In this document: piece after piece, positions 17,608-28,035 of the stretch
Numbering within the stretch: the first letter of the stretch is position 1
How the letters are laid out: each line of letters starts with the position of its first letter
NCBI GenBank assembly: GCA_963741315.1
Contig: CAVUHK010000002.1
Coordinates: forward strand, 248,001 to 312,000
DNA: 64,000 nucleotides
DNA from: PALSA-1003 sp963741315
Lineage (GTDB): Bacteria > Pseudomonadota > Gammaproteobacteria > Burkholderiales > Casimicrobiaceae
Direction: 5' to 3'
Translations under genes and position numbers: made by a program
The notes under the pieces: generated by a model
What the model was told of the DNA's origin: nothing
The model's input: only the letters and a program-made list of their open reading frames with translations
Databases searched by the model: none

Positions 17608-17768
17608 GCCTCATCATCCGCTGTCTGGAATGGATTAACGCGTCGGTGGCCAAGGCCGAGCGCGAGCGCCGGGAAGCGTATCTGGCAACGTCGGCCAATG
17701 CCTCTGAACTGGAGCGTCGCCAGCGTACGCTGAGCCGAATCGGCGCGCTGTCGTTGGATCGATGGTGA
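17604..17768 (+). CDS. DUF3563 family small protein
   Basis: Protein of 54 residues: a hydrophobic-aromatic head (MSLIIRCLEWINAS) followed by REAYLATSANASELERRQR, which is the core of DUF3563 micro-proteins known from Burkholderiales. Function unknown. It overlaps the preceding gene by ATGA and ends at 17768, before a weak hairpin at 17826-17842. Confidence 0.72.
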   Translation: MSLIIRCLEWINASVAKAERERREAYLATSANASELERRQRTLSRIGALSLDRW

Positions 17769-17825
17769 GCGCTCACTGACTGCTGTATTGGGTCAGACTC
17801 GATCGGGTGAGCAAGCGCTAGCTGG

Positions 17826-17842
17826 GACGCGAAAGGCGCGTC
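17826..17842. terminator. Weak hairpin between convergent genes
   Basis: GACGCG (17826-17831) pairs with CGCGTC (17837-17842) around a 5-base loop, in the 92-base gap between the convergent DUF3563 and ABC ATPase genes. There is no T-run on either side, so it is at best a poor intrinsic terminator. Confidence 0.25.
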
Positions 17843-17860
17843 TCAACCCGTCTATCTGGT

Positions 17861-18940
<1,080 letters not shown>

Positions 18941-19006
18941 AGTCGATGCTCTGTCGTCGGGTGGTCGGGGGTCAGCTTCGAGATTCAGCTCTTTACCGCG
19001 CCATGG

Positions 19007-20374
19007 TCAGCCCGCGACCTGCTTGATCCGCGCAATCATTTCGTCGGTGGCCTTTTCCGGCGTCCATCCATCGTTGACAACGCGGCCCATCGCCTTCGCC
19101 CACACGTTCTCGTTGTTGAGATTCGTGAACTTGTAGTTCTTGGTGAATTCGAACAGCGTGGTGCCCGCAGCGAACTGATTGTACACGGCCTTGCGATGTG
19201 GATCGGACTGCCAGAAAGCGCTCTGAGTACCCGCCTTGGTCACCGGGTACCAGCGACCGCGCGAGCCCTCGACGTATGGCTGCAGATTCTCTTCCTGCAG
19301 CAGGAAGGCGACGAATTCCTTGGCGCGCTTCTTGTTCTTCGAGCCTTCGAAGATGACACCCGTCTTCACCGCCGCCCGATAGATCATCGGCGAGCCATCG
19401 GGTTTTCTCGGGAAGCCTACGGTCGCGATCTGCTCGTCGTAGTTTTTCTTCGCCTGCGCACGCTGCTCGGGAGAATTCGCCTCGTTCTTCGAGTCGTCGA
19501 GCCACTTGACCGCGATCGAGATGGTGCGTTGTGCGTCATCAGGATCATGTTCCTGTGGAATGCGACGTTGTTGTCGACGTCCTTCCAGCTCGTCGATGAC
19601 GGCGGCGTGCAGCCGCGGGTGCGAATGTTGGTGTAATCGTTCAGCGCGGCGACGAGCCCCGCCTTGACCTTTGGATCGTCGACCAGCAGCTTGCCGTTGT
19701 CGTCGACCATCTTGACGTTGTAGGCATCGACGTAGGTCAGGAACGAATAGAACGAATCGCTCGAATCCACGCCCATCGGCTGGCCGACCGCGTAGGTGCG
19801 CTTGCCGGTCTTGCTGCGGATGCGCGGCTGCACCTTGTCGCACCAGAAGTCCCAGTACGCCTTCCAACCCGTCGGAATGTCGGACTCCTTGAAGCCCGCA
19901 TCGGCCAGCATGTTCTTCCAGTACTGGATGTGCATCGTCTGCTGCTTCAGCGGAAACGCGTAGTACGCCTTCTTCTTGGTCTTGTCGTTGTAGAGGTACG
20001 TCGTCTCGATGGTGTTCTTGAGAAACTGGTCCTTCTGCGGCGCGATGATGTCGGAGATGTCCTCGAGCTTGCCTTCGAAGGCCCACTTGCCGGTGACCTG
20101 GAAGTCGTAGACGTCGGCGTACGCGACATCGGGCGGCGTGCCGGCGTCGAGCGCGGCCACCGTCTTCGGAATCATGTCCTGCACGGGATACTGCGAGAGT
20201 TCGACCTTGACCTTGGTCTTGTCCTCGAACTTCTTGATCGCAGCGAACAGCGCGTCGTCCTCGGACTTGTAAAAGCCCTTGACCCACCAGACGGTTAGCA
20301 CTTCCTGCGCCATGACGTGGCCCGCGAAGGCAACGGCGCAACCGGCGACGATAGCCGGCAATCAGCTTCTTCAT
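19007..20374 (-). pseudogene. Sugar ABC transporter substrate-binding protein, two frameshifts
   Basis: Family 1 extracellular solute-binding protein, about 455 residues when repaired. ATG 20374 (AGAGGAG upstream) begins MKKLIA; one extra G in the GG at 20355-20356 must be skipped to continue into AIVAGCAVAFAGHVMAQEV, a textbook signal peptide. The frame then runs correctly to MILMTHN at ~19527, where one C is missing beside 19526; restoring it joins to ATISIAVKWLDDSKN and runs to the stop at 19007. The two changes cancel in length. Either sequencing error or a dead gene. It belongs with the ATPase downstream; ligand probably a sugar. Confidence 0.82.
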
Positions 20375-20485
20375 GGAACTCCTCTTGCGGATGACAAATC
20401 GATTTGTGCGTGTTCGCACTACTATGGCTCTGCGGCTTTGCGCCAGCGTACGGGCGAGGCCCGCCGCTGTCAATCAGTGCAATGC

Positions 20486-22021
20486 TCACATGACAGCCCC
20501 CAGATACCAGGGTACGAACTCATTCTGGCCATAGCCGTGGCGCTCGCTCTTGCTCTTTGTCCCCGACGCGGTGTCCAGAATCATCCGGAAGAATCGCTCG
20601 CCCATCACCTCGACACTGGCGCTGCCGTCGACGATCTCGCCACAGTTGATGTCGATGTCCTCTTCCTGCCGATTCCAGAGTGCGGTGTTGGTCGACAATT
20701 TCAGCGATGGCGCCGGCGCGCAACCGTAGGCTGATCCCCTCCCGGTCGTGAAGCAGATCATGTTTGCGCCGCCGGCCACCTGTCCGGTCGCCGACACCGG
20801 ATCGTATCCAGGAGTGTCCATGTACACGAAGCCCTTGGCAGTCACCGGCTCGGCATATTCGTAGACGGCGACAAGATTGGTCGTGCCGCCCTTGGCGACC
20901 GCGCCCAGCGATTTTTCGAGAATCGTGGTGAGTCCGCCAGCCTTGTTGCCCGGCGACGGATTGTTGTTCATCTCGCCCTTGTTGCGCGTCGTGTATTCCT
21001 CCCACCACTTGATGCGCGAGATGAGCTTTTCGCCGACCTCGCGCGACACCGCGCGCCGCGTGAGCAGGTGTTCGGCGCCATAGATCTCGGGCGTCTCGGA
21101 CAGGATCGCGGTGCCGCCATTGCGCACCAGCAGATCGACCGCGGCGCCGAGCGCCGGGTTGGCGGTGATGCCGGAGTAGCCGTCCGAGCCACCGCACTGC
21201 AAGCCGAGGATGAGATGGCTCGCGGCAACGTCCTGTCGCTGCACCTTGTTGGCGTGCGGCAACATCTCCTTGACCATGGCGATGCCGGACGCGATCGACT
21301 TTGCCGTGCCTCCCGTGTCCTGGATGCTGAAGGTGCGCAGCGAAGGACCTTCCTCCAGATGTTCCGCGCCCAACAGCGCGTTGATCTGGTTGGCCTCGCA
21401 TCCGAGCCCCACGATGAGCACGCCGGCGAAATTGGGGTGGCGCGCGTAGCCGCCCAGCGTCCTGCGCAGCACCTGCATGCTCTCGCCCTGCACATCCATG
21501 CCGCAGCCGCTGCCGTGCGTCAGCGCGACCACGCCGTCGACGTTCGGAAAGGCGGACAGCGCGCCGCCCTTGAACGCGTCGGCGATGCCGTGCGCGACTG
21601 TGGCCGAGCAGTTCACCGTCGACAGGATGCCGATGTAGTTGCGCGTCGCCACCCGACCGGCATTGATGCCGTCCGGACGCACGATGCCCTTGAACGTCGC
21701 CGGGGTGTCGACGAATTGCGTCGGCTTGGTGTCGGCGCCATACGCGTAGTCGCGGGCGAAGTCGCCCATCGCCAGGTTGTGCAGGTGCACGTGCTCGCCC
21801 GGTTCGATCGGACGCTTGGCGAAACCGATGATCTGGTTGTAGCGCTTGACCGGCTGGCCAACCGCAATCGCGCGGGTCGCCACCTTGTGGCCTGGTGGAA
21901 TCAACCCGGAGATCGCGACTTTTTCGTCGAGCAGCGTCGTGCCGGTCACCAGTTGTTGCCGGGCAATTACGACGTCATCGTCGGGATGCAGGCGAATGGT
22001 GAAGGAAGTCTTGGTCAGCAT
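20486..22021 (-). CDS. uxaA: Altronate/galactarate-type dehydratase, SAF and UxaA domains fused
   Basis: Protein of 511 residues: SAF domain at about 1-100 (GEHVHLHNLA), linker, then the catalytic UxaA domain with VGLGCEANQIN, GLQCGGSDGYSGITANPALG, GGLTTILEKSLGAVAKGG and FTTGRGSAYG. Enzymes of this family use iron to dehydrate sugar acids (D-altronate, galactarate, others) to 2-keto-3-deoxy acids in the cytoplasm. GAGGAG precedes ATG 22021. It lies directly after the TRAP genes, so uptake and dehydration are likely coupled. Substrate not resolved; a split homologue is encoded at 13580-15057. Confidence 0.9.
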   Translation of the reverse strand: MLTKTSFTIRLHPDDDVVIARQQLVTGTTLLDEKVAISGLIPPGHKVATRAIAVGQPVKRYNQIIGFAKRPIEPGEHVHLHNLAMGDFARDYAYGADTKPTQFVDTPATFKGIVRPDGINAGRVATRNYIGILSTVNCSATVAHGIADAFKGGALSAFPNVDGVVALTHGSGCGMDVQGESMQVLRRTLGGYARHPNFAGVLIVGLGCEANQINALLGAEHLEEGPSLRTFSIQDTGGTAKSIASGIAMVKEMLPHANKVQRQDVAASHLILGLQCGGSDGYSGITANPALGAAVDLLVRNGGTAILSETPEIYGAEHLLTRRAVSREVGEKLISRIKWWEEYTTRNKGEMNNNPSPGNKAGGLTTILEKSLGAVAKGGTTNLVAVYEYAEPVTAKGFVYMDTPGYDPVSATGQVAGGANMICFTTGRGSAYGCAPAPSLKLSTNTALWNRQEEDIDINCGEIVDGSASVEVMGERFFRMILDTASGTKSKSERHGYGQNEFVPWYLGAVM

Positions 22022-22082
22022 GTGTATCTCCTCGTGCCGCGGTTCGGGCGTCGAATGTTGGAGTCGCTTCGCGGCGCCGGGT

Positions 22083-23484
22083 TCACGAATAGAACAGACG
22101 GGGCAGCCACAGCGAGATCGACGGGATGTAGGTGATCAGCGCCAGGCTCAGGAGCAACGGAATGAGCCAGGGGAGGATGGCCATGGTCGTTTTTTCGATC
22201 GACAGATTGGCGACCCTGCGCCAGTACGAACAGCACCATGCCCATGGGTGGATGCAACAGCCCGATCATGAGGTTGAGCACCATCACCAATCCGAAATGC
22301 ACCGGGTCGATGCCGAGCTGCGTCACCACCGGCATCAGCACCGGCACCAGGATCAGGATCGCAGCCGTCGGCTCGAGAAAGCAGCCGACGAACAACATGA
22401 GCAGGTTCACCAGCAGCAGGAATACCCATTGGGTATGCGTGAACGCCAGCACCCACGCGGCGACGGCGTCGGTAACGCGCGTGGCCGTCAGCAGCCAGCC
22501 GAAAATCGACGCCGCGGCGACGATGAACATGACGGTGGCCGTCGTCTCGATGGTGTCCATCGACACCTTGACGAGCATTCTGAAGGTCAGCGTCCGATAC
22601 CAGACCAGCCCGAGAAACAGCGCCCAGACGCACGCCGCGATCGCGCCCTCGGTGGGCGTGAACACTCCCGTGGTCATGCCGCCGATGAGCAGCACCGGCG
22701 TCATGATCGGCAGCACCGCGTCGAACTTCCATTTCCAGTCGGAAATCAACAGGCCGGCCAGGCAGCCCGCAAAGGCAATGTTGAACGGAAGCCCCGCAAG
22801 CACCGCTAACCACATCACGAACGGAAACCCGACCACCACCCCGAGTTCGCCGACCGCTTTTCCGAAGCGCGACCACTCGAAGACGATGTCGCCGCCCCAG
22901 TTGTACTTGTGCGCGTAGTACGCGACGGTCAGCATCATCAGGACGGCCATGACCAGGCCGGGAACGATACCGGCGACGAAGAGCTGGCCGACCGACACGT
23001 TGGCCATCATCCCGTAGATGACGAAGGGCAAGGACGGCGGAATGATCGGACCCAGCGTCGCCGAGGCGGCGGTGACCCCGACGGAAAAACCGAGGTCGTA
23101 GCCCTGGTCCTTCATCGCCTTGATTTCGATGGTGCCCAGGCCCGCGGCATCGGCGATCGCCGTGCCCGACATGCCGGCGAAGATGACCGAGCCGATGATG
23201 TTGACGTGCCCCAGGCCGCCTTTGAGCCAGCCCACCAGCGACAGCGCGAAATTGTAGATGCGATTGGTGATACCGGCGTGGTTCATCAGGTTGCCGGCCA
23301 TGATGAAGAACGGCACCGCCAGCAGAGGAAAGCTGTCGATGCCGCTGATCATGCGGTGCACGACCACGAACGGCGGCAGGTCGCCGCTGATGAGAATGTA
23401 GACCAGCGCCGAGCCCGCCATCGCGATGGCGACCGGCAGACCGCTGGACATCAGGGCGAGGAAGGAGACGAGCAGCGAACTCAT
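22083..23484 (-). CDS. dctM: TRAP transporter large permease DctM, C-terminus frameshifted
   Basis: Membrane subunit of about 466 residues when repaired, ~12 helices, with GMSGTAIADAAGLGTIEI and PPSLPFVIYGMMA, conserved in DctM. It couples sodium to uptake of an organic acid delivered by DctP. The frame breaks at the GGG run 22214-22216: removing one base turns the tail from a basic, non-homologous sequence (ending at 22015) into LSIEKTTMAILPWLIPL and LPRLFYS, the normal DctM end at 22083. GGAGG precedes ATG 23484. Upstream lies dctQ, downstream the dehydratase. Confidence 0.88.
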
Positions 23485-23518
23485 CGGCCGCCTCCTGCGT
23501 GGAGACAGGGCGCGCGCA

Positions 23519-24133
23519 TCAGATCGTTTCCTCGATGAGTATCTCCGGACGCTCCAGCACGCTGAATCCACGTCGCCAATTGATGATTCCCACCTGCACC
23601 GAGCGAACGGCGGCGCACGCGAAGCCGAATGCGCACACCCCGTACACCAGGTTCATGGGCAGGTCGACGATGGTCATCTTGTAGCTGCCCATCTTCTGCA
23701 TCATCGCCACCGTGAGATACACGGCGTAGGCAAAGAACGCCACGCGCAAGACGTCGACCAGCGTCGACATCACGCGGCACACCGGCGCTGGAAGCAGGCG
23801 ATAGAACAAGTCGACATGAATGTGACGGTTGGTGTACACCGACGCCGATATCGCGATGAACACGGTGCAGATCAGCAGGTAGCGGGCAATTTCCTCGGTC
23901 CACGCCGCCGAATCGTTGAGCGCGTAGCGCGTGAAGAACTGGTAGAAGATCGTCACCGCCAATACCCAGTAGAACCCGAGCGATAGCCACGCCTCGAAGC
24001 AGTAGTGCGAGAGGTCGATGGGCGCGTCGGTGATGTGCATGTGCCCGGTCGCGTCGATGACGTGTTCGTCACCGGTCGCGACCGGAGGTGCGGGTGCGTT
24101 CTTCTTCATGCCTTGCGCTGGTGAGCCGGCCAT
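23519..24133 (-). CDS. dctQ: TRAP transporter small permease DctQ
   Basis: Protein of 204 residues with four predicted membrane helices after a ~50-residue hydrophilic N-terminus. The conserved segment TEEIARYLLICTVFIAISASV with ensuing NRHIHVDLF is diagnostic of DctQ. It forms the membrane complex with DctM. ATG 24133 or ATG 24109 (MKKNAPAP) are both possible; neither has a strong ribosome site. It sits between dctP (16-base gap) and dctM (34-base gap) in the standard order dctP-dctQ-dctM. Confidence 0.88.
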   Translation of the reverse strand: MAGSPAQGMKKNAPAPPVATGDEHVIDATGHMHITDAPIDLSHYCFEAWLSLGFYWVLAVTIFYQFFTRYALNDSAAWTEEIARYLLICTVFIAISASVYTNRHIHVDLFYRLLPAPVCRVMSTLVDVLRVAFFAYAVYLTVAMMQKMGSYKMTIVDLPMNLVYGVCAFGFACAAVRSVQVGIINWRRGFSVLERPEILIEETI

Positions 24134-24149
24134 CTGGCTTGCTACCGGG

Positions 24150-25130
24150 TCACTTCAACGCCTGGATCTTGTCCCAGTCGGCCTTGCTGAGCCCCATCGA
24201 TTCGAAGCTCACGGTTTTCAGTATCGCGTCCTGGAAGGTCTTCTTGTCGACCGCGTGGACGTTGACGCCTTTCTTCTTGAACTCTTCGGCCAGTTCGCCT
24301 TCGCGCTTCTTGATTTCGTTCGTCGCGCTGGCCGCGGCCTCGCGCGTGACGTCGACAAACACCTTCTTGTCGGCGTCGGAGAGCTTGTTCCAGACGTGCG
24401 GCGCGACCTGCGTGGCCAGCGAATCGACGATGTGCCCGGTGAGGATGATGTTCTTCTGCACTTCGTAGAATTTCTTCGCCTCGATCGTCGTCAGCGGATT
24501 CTCCTGCGCGTCGACGGTACCGTTCTGCAGCGCGAGGTAGACCTCGGCGAAGGCGATCGGCGTCGGATTCGCTCCGCAGCTCTTCGGCAGCGCGAGATAC
24601 GCGGGCACGTCCGGAACGCGCATCTTGAGCCCCTTCATCCCCGCGCAGTCGCTGAAGTCCTTGTTCGACGTCGACTGGCGGATGCCGTAATAGGTCATCG
24701 CCGTGATCTGGATGCCGGTCTTGGTGCGGTATTCATCGGTCATTTCCGCGAACGCCGGGCTTTTCGCCCACGTGATCAGGTGGTCGCCGTCTCGGAAGGT
24801 GTACGGGTAATAGCCGACACCGATGCGCGGCATGGTGCGCGCCGCGAACGACAATCCCGAGATGATCATGTCGACGGTGCCGAGCGTGAGTCCCTGGTTG
24901 ATGTCGGATTCCTTGCCCAGGCTCGACGCGGGGAAGACGTCGATGTGATAACGCCCGTTCGTCCGTTTCTCGATTTCCGTGGCAGCCCAGACCGACCACT
25001 TGTGAAACGGCTCCGACGTCTCGTAGACGTGCGCCCACTTCAGTTTCTGTTGCGCCAGCGCGCTGCCCGACGCGATGCATAGCATTCCGACGATCAGGGC
25101 AAAACTGCCCAGTTTGCCTATCCGATTCAT
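24150..25130 (-). CDS. dctP: TRAP transporter substrate-binding protein DctP
   Basis: Periplasmic binding protein of 326 residues with signal peptide (LIVGMLCIASGSALA then QQKLKWAH). The family features HKWSVWAATEIEKRTNGRY, the substrate-carboxylate Arg in MKMRVPD-like GLKMRVPDVPAY and GTVDAQENPL are all present. It captures an organic acid for DctQM. GGAGGAG lies before ATG 25130. Neighbours (dehydratase, idonate-type dehydrogenase, FadR regulator) point to an aldonate or uronate as ligand, by inference. Confidence 0.92.
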   Translation of the reverse strand: MNRIGKLGSFALIVGMLCIASGSALAQQKLKWAHVYETSEPFHKWSVWAATEIEKRTNGRYHIDVFPASSLGKESDINQGLTLGTVDMIISGLSFAARTMPRIGVGYYPYTFRDGDHLITWAKSPAFAEMTDEYRTKTGIQITAMTYYGIRQSTSNKDFSDCAGMKGLKMRVPDVPAYLALPKSCGANPTPIAFAEVYLALQNGTVDAQENPLTTIEAKKFYEVQKNIILTGHIVDSLATQVAPHVWNKLSDADKKVFVDVTREAAASATNEIKKREGELAEEFKKKGVNVHAVDKKTFQDAILKTVSFESMGLSKADWDKIQALK

Positions 25131-25172
25131 GTTGCTCCTCCGTTGAAAAGTCGTTTTGTTCAAGCCGCGATC

Positions 25173-26198
25173 TCAAGCGGCTATCAGCTGCACTTTCGTA
25201 CTCTGTGTCTTGTCCTTGGCGAGCTCGAACGCCTTGACCGCGTCCTGCAGCGGGAATTGTCCCGAAAGCAGCGGCTTGACGTCGACGCGACCGGAGGCGA
25301 TGTACTCGACCGCCCAGTCGAATTCGATCCCCCAGCGGAACGCGCCCTTGAGGTCGAGCTCCTTGCTCATCAGTTCGTTGACCACGAACGGCAGCGGCTC
25401 GTGCGGCAGCGTCCCGATCTGGACGATGGTGCCGCCGCGCTTGGTCGCGGCCACGCAGGCCTTGAGGGCCGCGAAACTGCCGGAGGCCTCGAAGGCGACA
25501 TCGAATTGCGGCGAGGCCAGCGCGTCGCCTTCCTTGTCGGCGCGAATCGTGCGCGCCGCGCCGACTGCGCGCGCGGTTGCGAGCGGCCGGTCGAGCACGT
25601 CCGAGACCGTCACCGACGTCGCGCCGGCGAGTCGCGCGGCGATGACCGTCAGGCAACCGATGGTGCCCCCGCCCGTCACCAGCACGCGCTTGCCGAGCAG
25701 GTCGCCTGCACGGTTCACCGCGTGCAGGCCGACCGCTAGCGGTTCCGCCATGGCGAGTTCGCCGAGGCTCACGTCACCGCTGACCGGGTAGCACTGGCGC
25801 TCGGCCATGACGAAGTATTCGCAGAACATGCCCTGCACGTGCGGGTACAGGCTCGCACTGCCGAGGAAGCGCATGTTGCGGCAAAGGTGTTCGCGGCCCT
25901 CGCGGCAATAGTCGCAGGATCCGCAGGCATGCGACGGGCTCACCGCGATCTTGTCGCCGACCTTGACCCGCGTCACGCCGGGTCCGATTTTCGCGACCAC
26001 TCCGGATGCCTCGTGGCCCGGGACCAGTGGCTCGCGCACGATGAAGCTGCCGTTGCGGCCTTCGAAGTAGTAGTGCAGGTCCGAGCCGCAGATGCCGCCG
26101 GCGCCCAGCCGGATCAACACCTGCCCGGGCGCGATCGGCGGTTCGTCGACGGTCTCGATGCGCAGGTCTTCCTTGGCGTGGATGCGACAGGTCAGCAT
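25173..26198 (-). CDS. Zn-dependent dehydrogenase, L-idonate 5-dehydrogenase-like
   Basis: Medium-chain alcohol dehydrogenase of 341 residues. Catalytic zinc ligands in GGICGSDLHYY and GHEASG, four-Cys structural zinc loop (CGSCDYCREGREHLC), and Rossmann motif TGGGTIGCL are visible. Overall sequence (N-terminus to HYYFEGRNGSF) resembles L-idonate 5-dehydrogenase, which oxidises L-idonate to 5-keto-D-gluconate. GGAGG precedes ATG 26198. As it sits with TRAP uptake genes and a sugar-acid regulator, a polyol or aldonate substrate is likely; the precise one is open. Confidence 0.86.
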   Translation of the reverse strand: MLTCRIHAKEDLRIETVDEPPIAPGQVLIRLGAGGICGSDLHYYFEGRNGSFIVREPLVPGHEASGVVAKIGPGVTRVKVGDKIAVSPSHACGSCDYCREGREHLCRNMRFLGSASLYPHVQGMFCEYFVMAERQCYPVSGDVSLGELAMAEPLAVGLHAVNRAGDLLGKRVLVTGGGTIGCLTVIAARLAGATSVTVSDVLDRPLATARAVGAARTIRADKEGDALASPQFDVAFEASGSFAALKACVAATKRGGTIVQIGTLPHEPLPFVVNELMSKELDLKGAFRWGIEFDWAVEYIASGRVDVKPLLSGQFPLQDAVKAFELAKDKTQSTKVQLIAA

Positions 26199-26244
26199 GT
26201 TGATCCTCCGTTCACGATTGCCAGCGCGGTAGGTCGCCAGCGTC

Positions 26245-26991
26245 TTACAGCGTTGCCATGATTCCGGATTTCGCCTTCGGCGTCGCCCGGGAAACCGCGT
26301 CCCAGCCCGTGCTGAAACGCTTGTACGCATGATTCACGTGCCGTTGCATCGCCTCACGTGCAGCGCCGGCATCGTGCTCGGTGATCGCCTTGAGCACCGT
26401 GCGATGCTCGGCCATCGCCGCGACCCACAATTTCGGCGCGGCATAGTGATGGTCGAGGCGTTTGTACAACGGGCCGGAACGATCCTCCCAGAGCATCCTG
26501 ACGACCTGCACCAGCGCACCGTTGCCGGTCGCTTCGGCGATGCGCAGATGAAACAATCGATCCGCGCTCACCGGTTGCTTGTCGCCGTCCAAGGCCTGCT
26601 GCATCTGCTCAAGCGCCTCCTCGATCGCGGCGAGCTGCGCCTTTTTCCGCGATTTCGCGGCCAGCGCCGCGCATTCACCTTCGATCACCCAACGCGCCCG
26701 CAACTGCTCGAACGGGCCTGCCGCCGGGTGTCCTTCGTGTCCCACGACCTCGCTACGCCCCAACCCTTGCACGTAGATGCCGGAGCCGATGCGCACTTCG
26801 ACCAGACCTTCGACCTCCAGCGCGATCAGCGCCTCGCGCACCGACGGCCGCGACACACCCAGTTGGCGGGCAAGATCGCGCTCCGGCGGCAACCGCGTTC
26901 CCAGCGGATATTCGCCCGAGCCGATCAACGTGCGGATCTGCTCGGCAATCTGGCGGTAGAGCCTGCGCGGCTCGATGCTCTGGATCGGCAT
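26245..26991 (-). CDS. FadR-subfamily GntR transcriptional regulator
   Basis: Protein of 248 residues: winged helix at about 10-75 (RLPPERDLARQLGVSRPSVREALIALEVEGLVEVR) and an all-helical FCD effector domain with metal-site histidines (FHLRIAEATGN, AEHRTVL, RHVNHAYKRF). The FadR/UxuR group senses carboxylic acids such as sugar acids. ATG 26991 (MPIQSIEPRRLY) is chosen as the UxuR-like N-terminus. Divergent from the SDR gene; a TGGTATTACCA dyad between them is the likely operator for both directions. Confidence 0.9.
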   Translation of the reverse strand: MPIQSIEPRRLYRQIAEQIRTLIGSGEYPLGTRLPPERDLARQLGVSRPSVREALIALEVEGLVEVRIGSGIYVQGLGRSEVVGHEGHPAAGPFEQLRARWVIEGECAALAAKSRKKAQLAAIEEALEQMQQALDGDKQPVSADRLFHLRIAEATGNGALVQVVRMLWEDRSGPLYKRLDHHYAAPKLWVAAMAEHRTVLKAITEHDAGAAREAMQRHVNHAYKRFSTGWDAVSRATPKAKSGIMATL

Positions 26992-27083
26992 GGCTCTCGG
27001 TGACTGGCTCCCGCTCGCGCGAGGCGCCGGCACGTCTTCCGGTCGAAAGGCGGAACCTAAACAATAGCTCCGGACTGGTCAAG

Positions 27084-27094
27084 TGGTATTACCA
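27084..27094. promoter_or_regulatory. Putative FadR/UxuR-type operator
   Basis: TGGTATTACCA is a palindrome (5-bp arms around one base) in the 202-base divergent gap between the regulator and the SDR gene. FadR-family operators follow T-N-G-T-N(0-3)-A-C-N-A, and UxuR/ExuR sites contain TTGGTATACCAA, so the match is close. Binding of both divergent promoters by the adjacent regulator is the natural reading. Confidence 0.6.
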
Positions 27095-27193
27095 ATTTCC
27101 CCATCACTTGATAGACTGTCACACTTGATCCCGCCGCCTGTTGCAATCCGACCCCGCGGCGCCAAAACCGTAAAACCCCATGGAGGAGAAGGC

Positions 27194-27949
27194 GTGAGTG
27201 GACGCTTGACGGGCAAGGTCGCGCTGATCACCGCTGCCGGACAGGGCATCGGCAGGGCGACTGCGCTGGCAATGGCGCGCGAAGGCGCGCAGGTGATTGC
27301 GACCGACGTGAATGCAGGACTCCTGGACACCTACGCCGGCGTCGCTGGCGTCTCGACCCGCCAACTCGACGTGCTCAACGATGCGGCGGTGAAGAAGACC
27401 ATCGACGAGCTGCCTCCCCTGTCGGTGCTGTTCAACTGCGCGGGATACGTGCACAACGGCACCATCCTCGACTGCGCGCCCAAGGACTGGGATTTCAGTT
27501 TCAACCTCAATGCCCGCGCGATGTACGTGACCATCCAGTGCGCGCTGCCGAAAATGCTCGCCGCGTACGAAAAAACAGGCACTGGCGCCAGCATCATCAA
27601 CATGGCGTCTGTCGCCGGGTCGATCAAAGGGATACCCAATCGCTTCGTCTACGGCGCCAGCAAGGCCGCGGTGATCGGGCTGACCAAGGCAGTCGCCGCG
27701 GACTTTGTCGCCAAGGGCATCCGCTGCAACGCCATCGCGCCGGGCACGGTCGACACGCCGTCGCTGCACGACCGGATCAACGCCTACGCCGACCCTGCCG
27801 AAGCGCGCAAGGCGTTCATCGCGCGCCAGCCGATGGGCCGCCTTGCCAAGCCCGAGGAAATTGCGCCGGTCGTTGTGTTCCTGGCCTCGGACGAATCGGC
27901 GTTCGCGACCGGCAATGTGTATTCGGTCGACGGAGGCATGACCATCTAG
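27194..27949 (+). CDS. SDR oxidoreductase, probable 2-keto-3-deoxy-L-fuconate (sugar acid) dehydrogenase
   Basis: Classical short-chain dehydrogenase of 251 residues: TAAGQGIGRATAL cofactor loop, ATDVN (Asp favouring NAD), NCAGYVHNG, catalytic Ser in SVAGS, YGASK with Tyr and Lys, and the C-terminal DGGMTI. The whole chain closely resembles the DHRS6-type group that includes bacterial 2-keto-3-deoxy-L-fuconate dehydrogenase. GTG 27194 is chosen because GGAGGAGAA lies just ahead. The next gene is an FAH hydrolase, as in the non-phosphorylated fuconate route, so it probably oxidises C4 of a 2-keto-3-deoxy acid. Confidence 0.88.
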   Translation: MSGRLTGKVALITAAGQGIGRATALAMAREGAQVIATDVNAGLLDTYAGVAGVSTRQLDVLNDAAVKKTIDELPPLSVLFNCAGYVHNGTILDCAPKDWDFSFNLNARAMYVTIQCALPKMLAAYEKTGTGASIINMASVAGSIKGIPNRFVYGASKAAVIGLTKAVAADFVAKGIRCNAIAPGTVDTPSLHDRINAYADPAEARKAFIARQPMGRLAKPEEIAPVVVFLASDESAFATGNVYSVDGGMTI

Positions 27950-28035
27950 GCCAACGGCCTCGCGTTTCGCTGTCGATAACCGTCACCGTTCCATCCGGCC
28001 TCGCGCCACTTCACCCACCCCTTCAGGAGAATTGC

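Noticed and set aside
17826..17842. Strong intrinsic terminator
   Set aside because: Hairpin is short and has no T-run on either strand; kept only as a low-confidence site.
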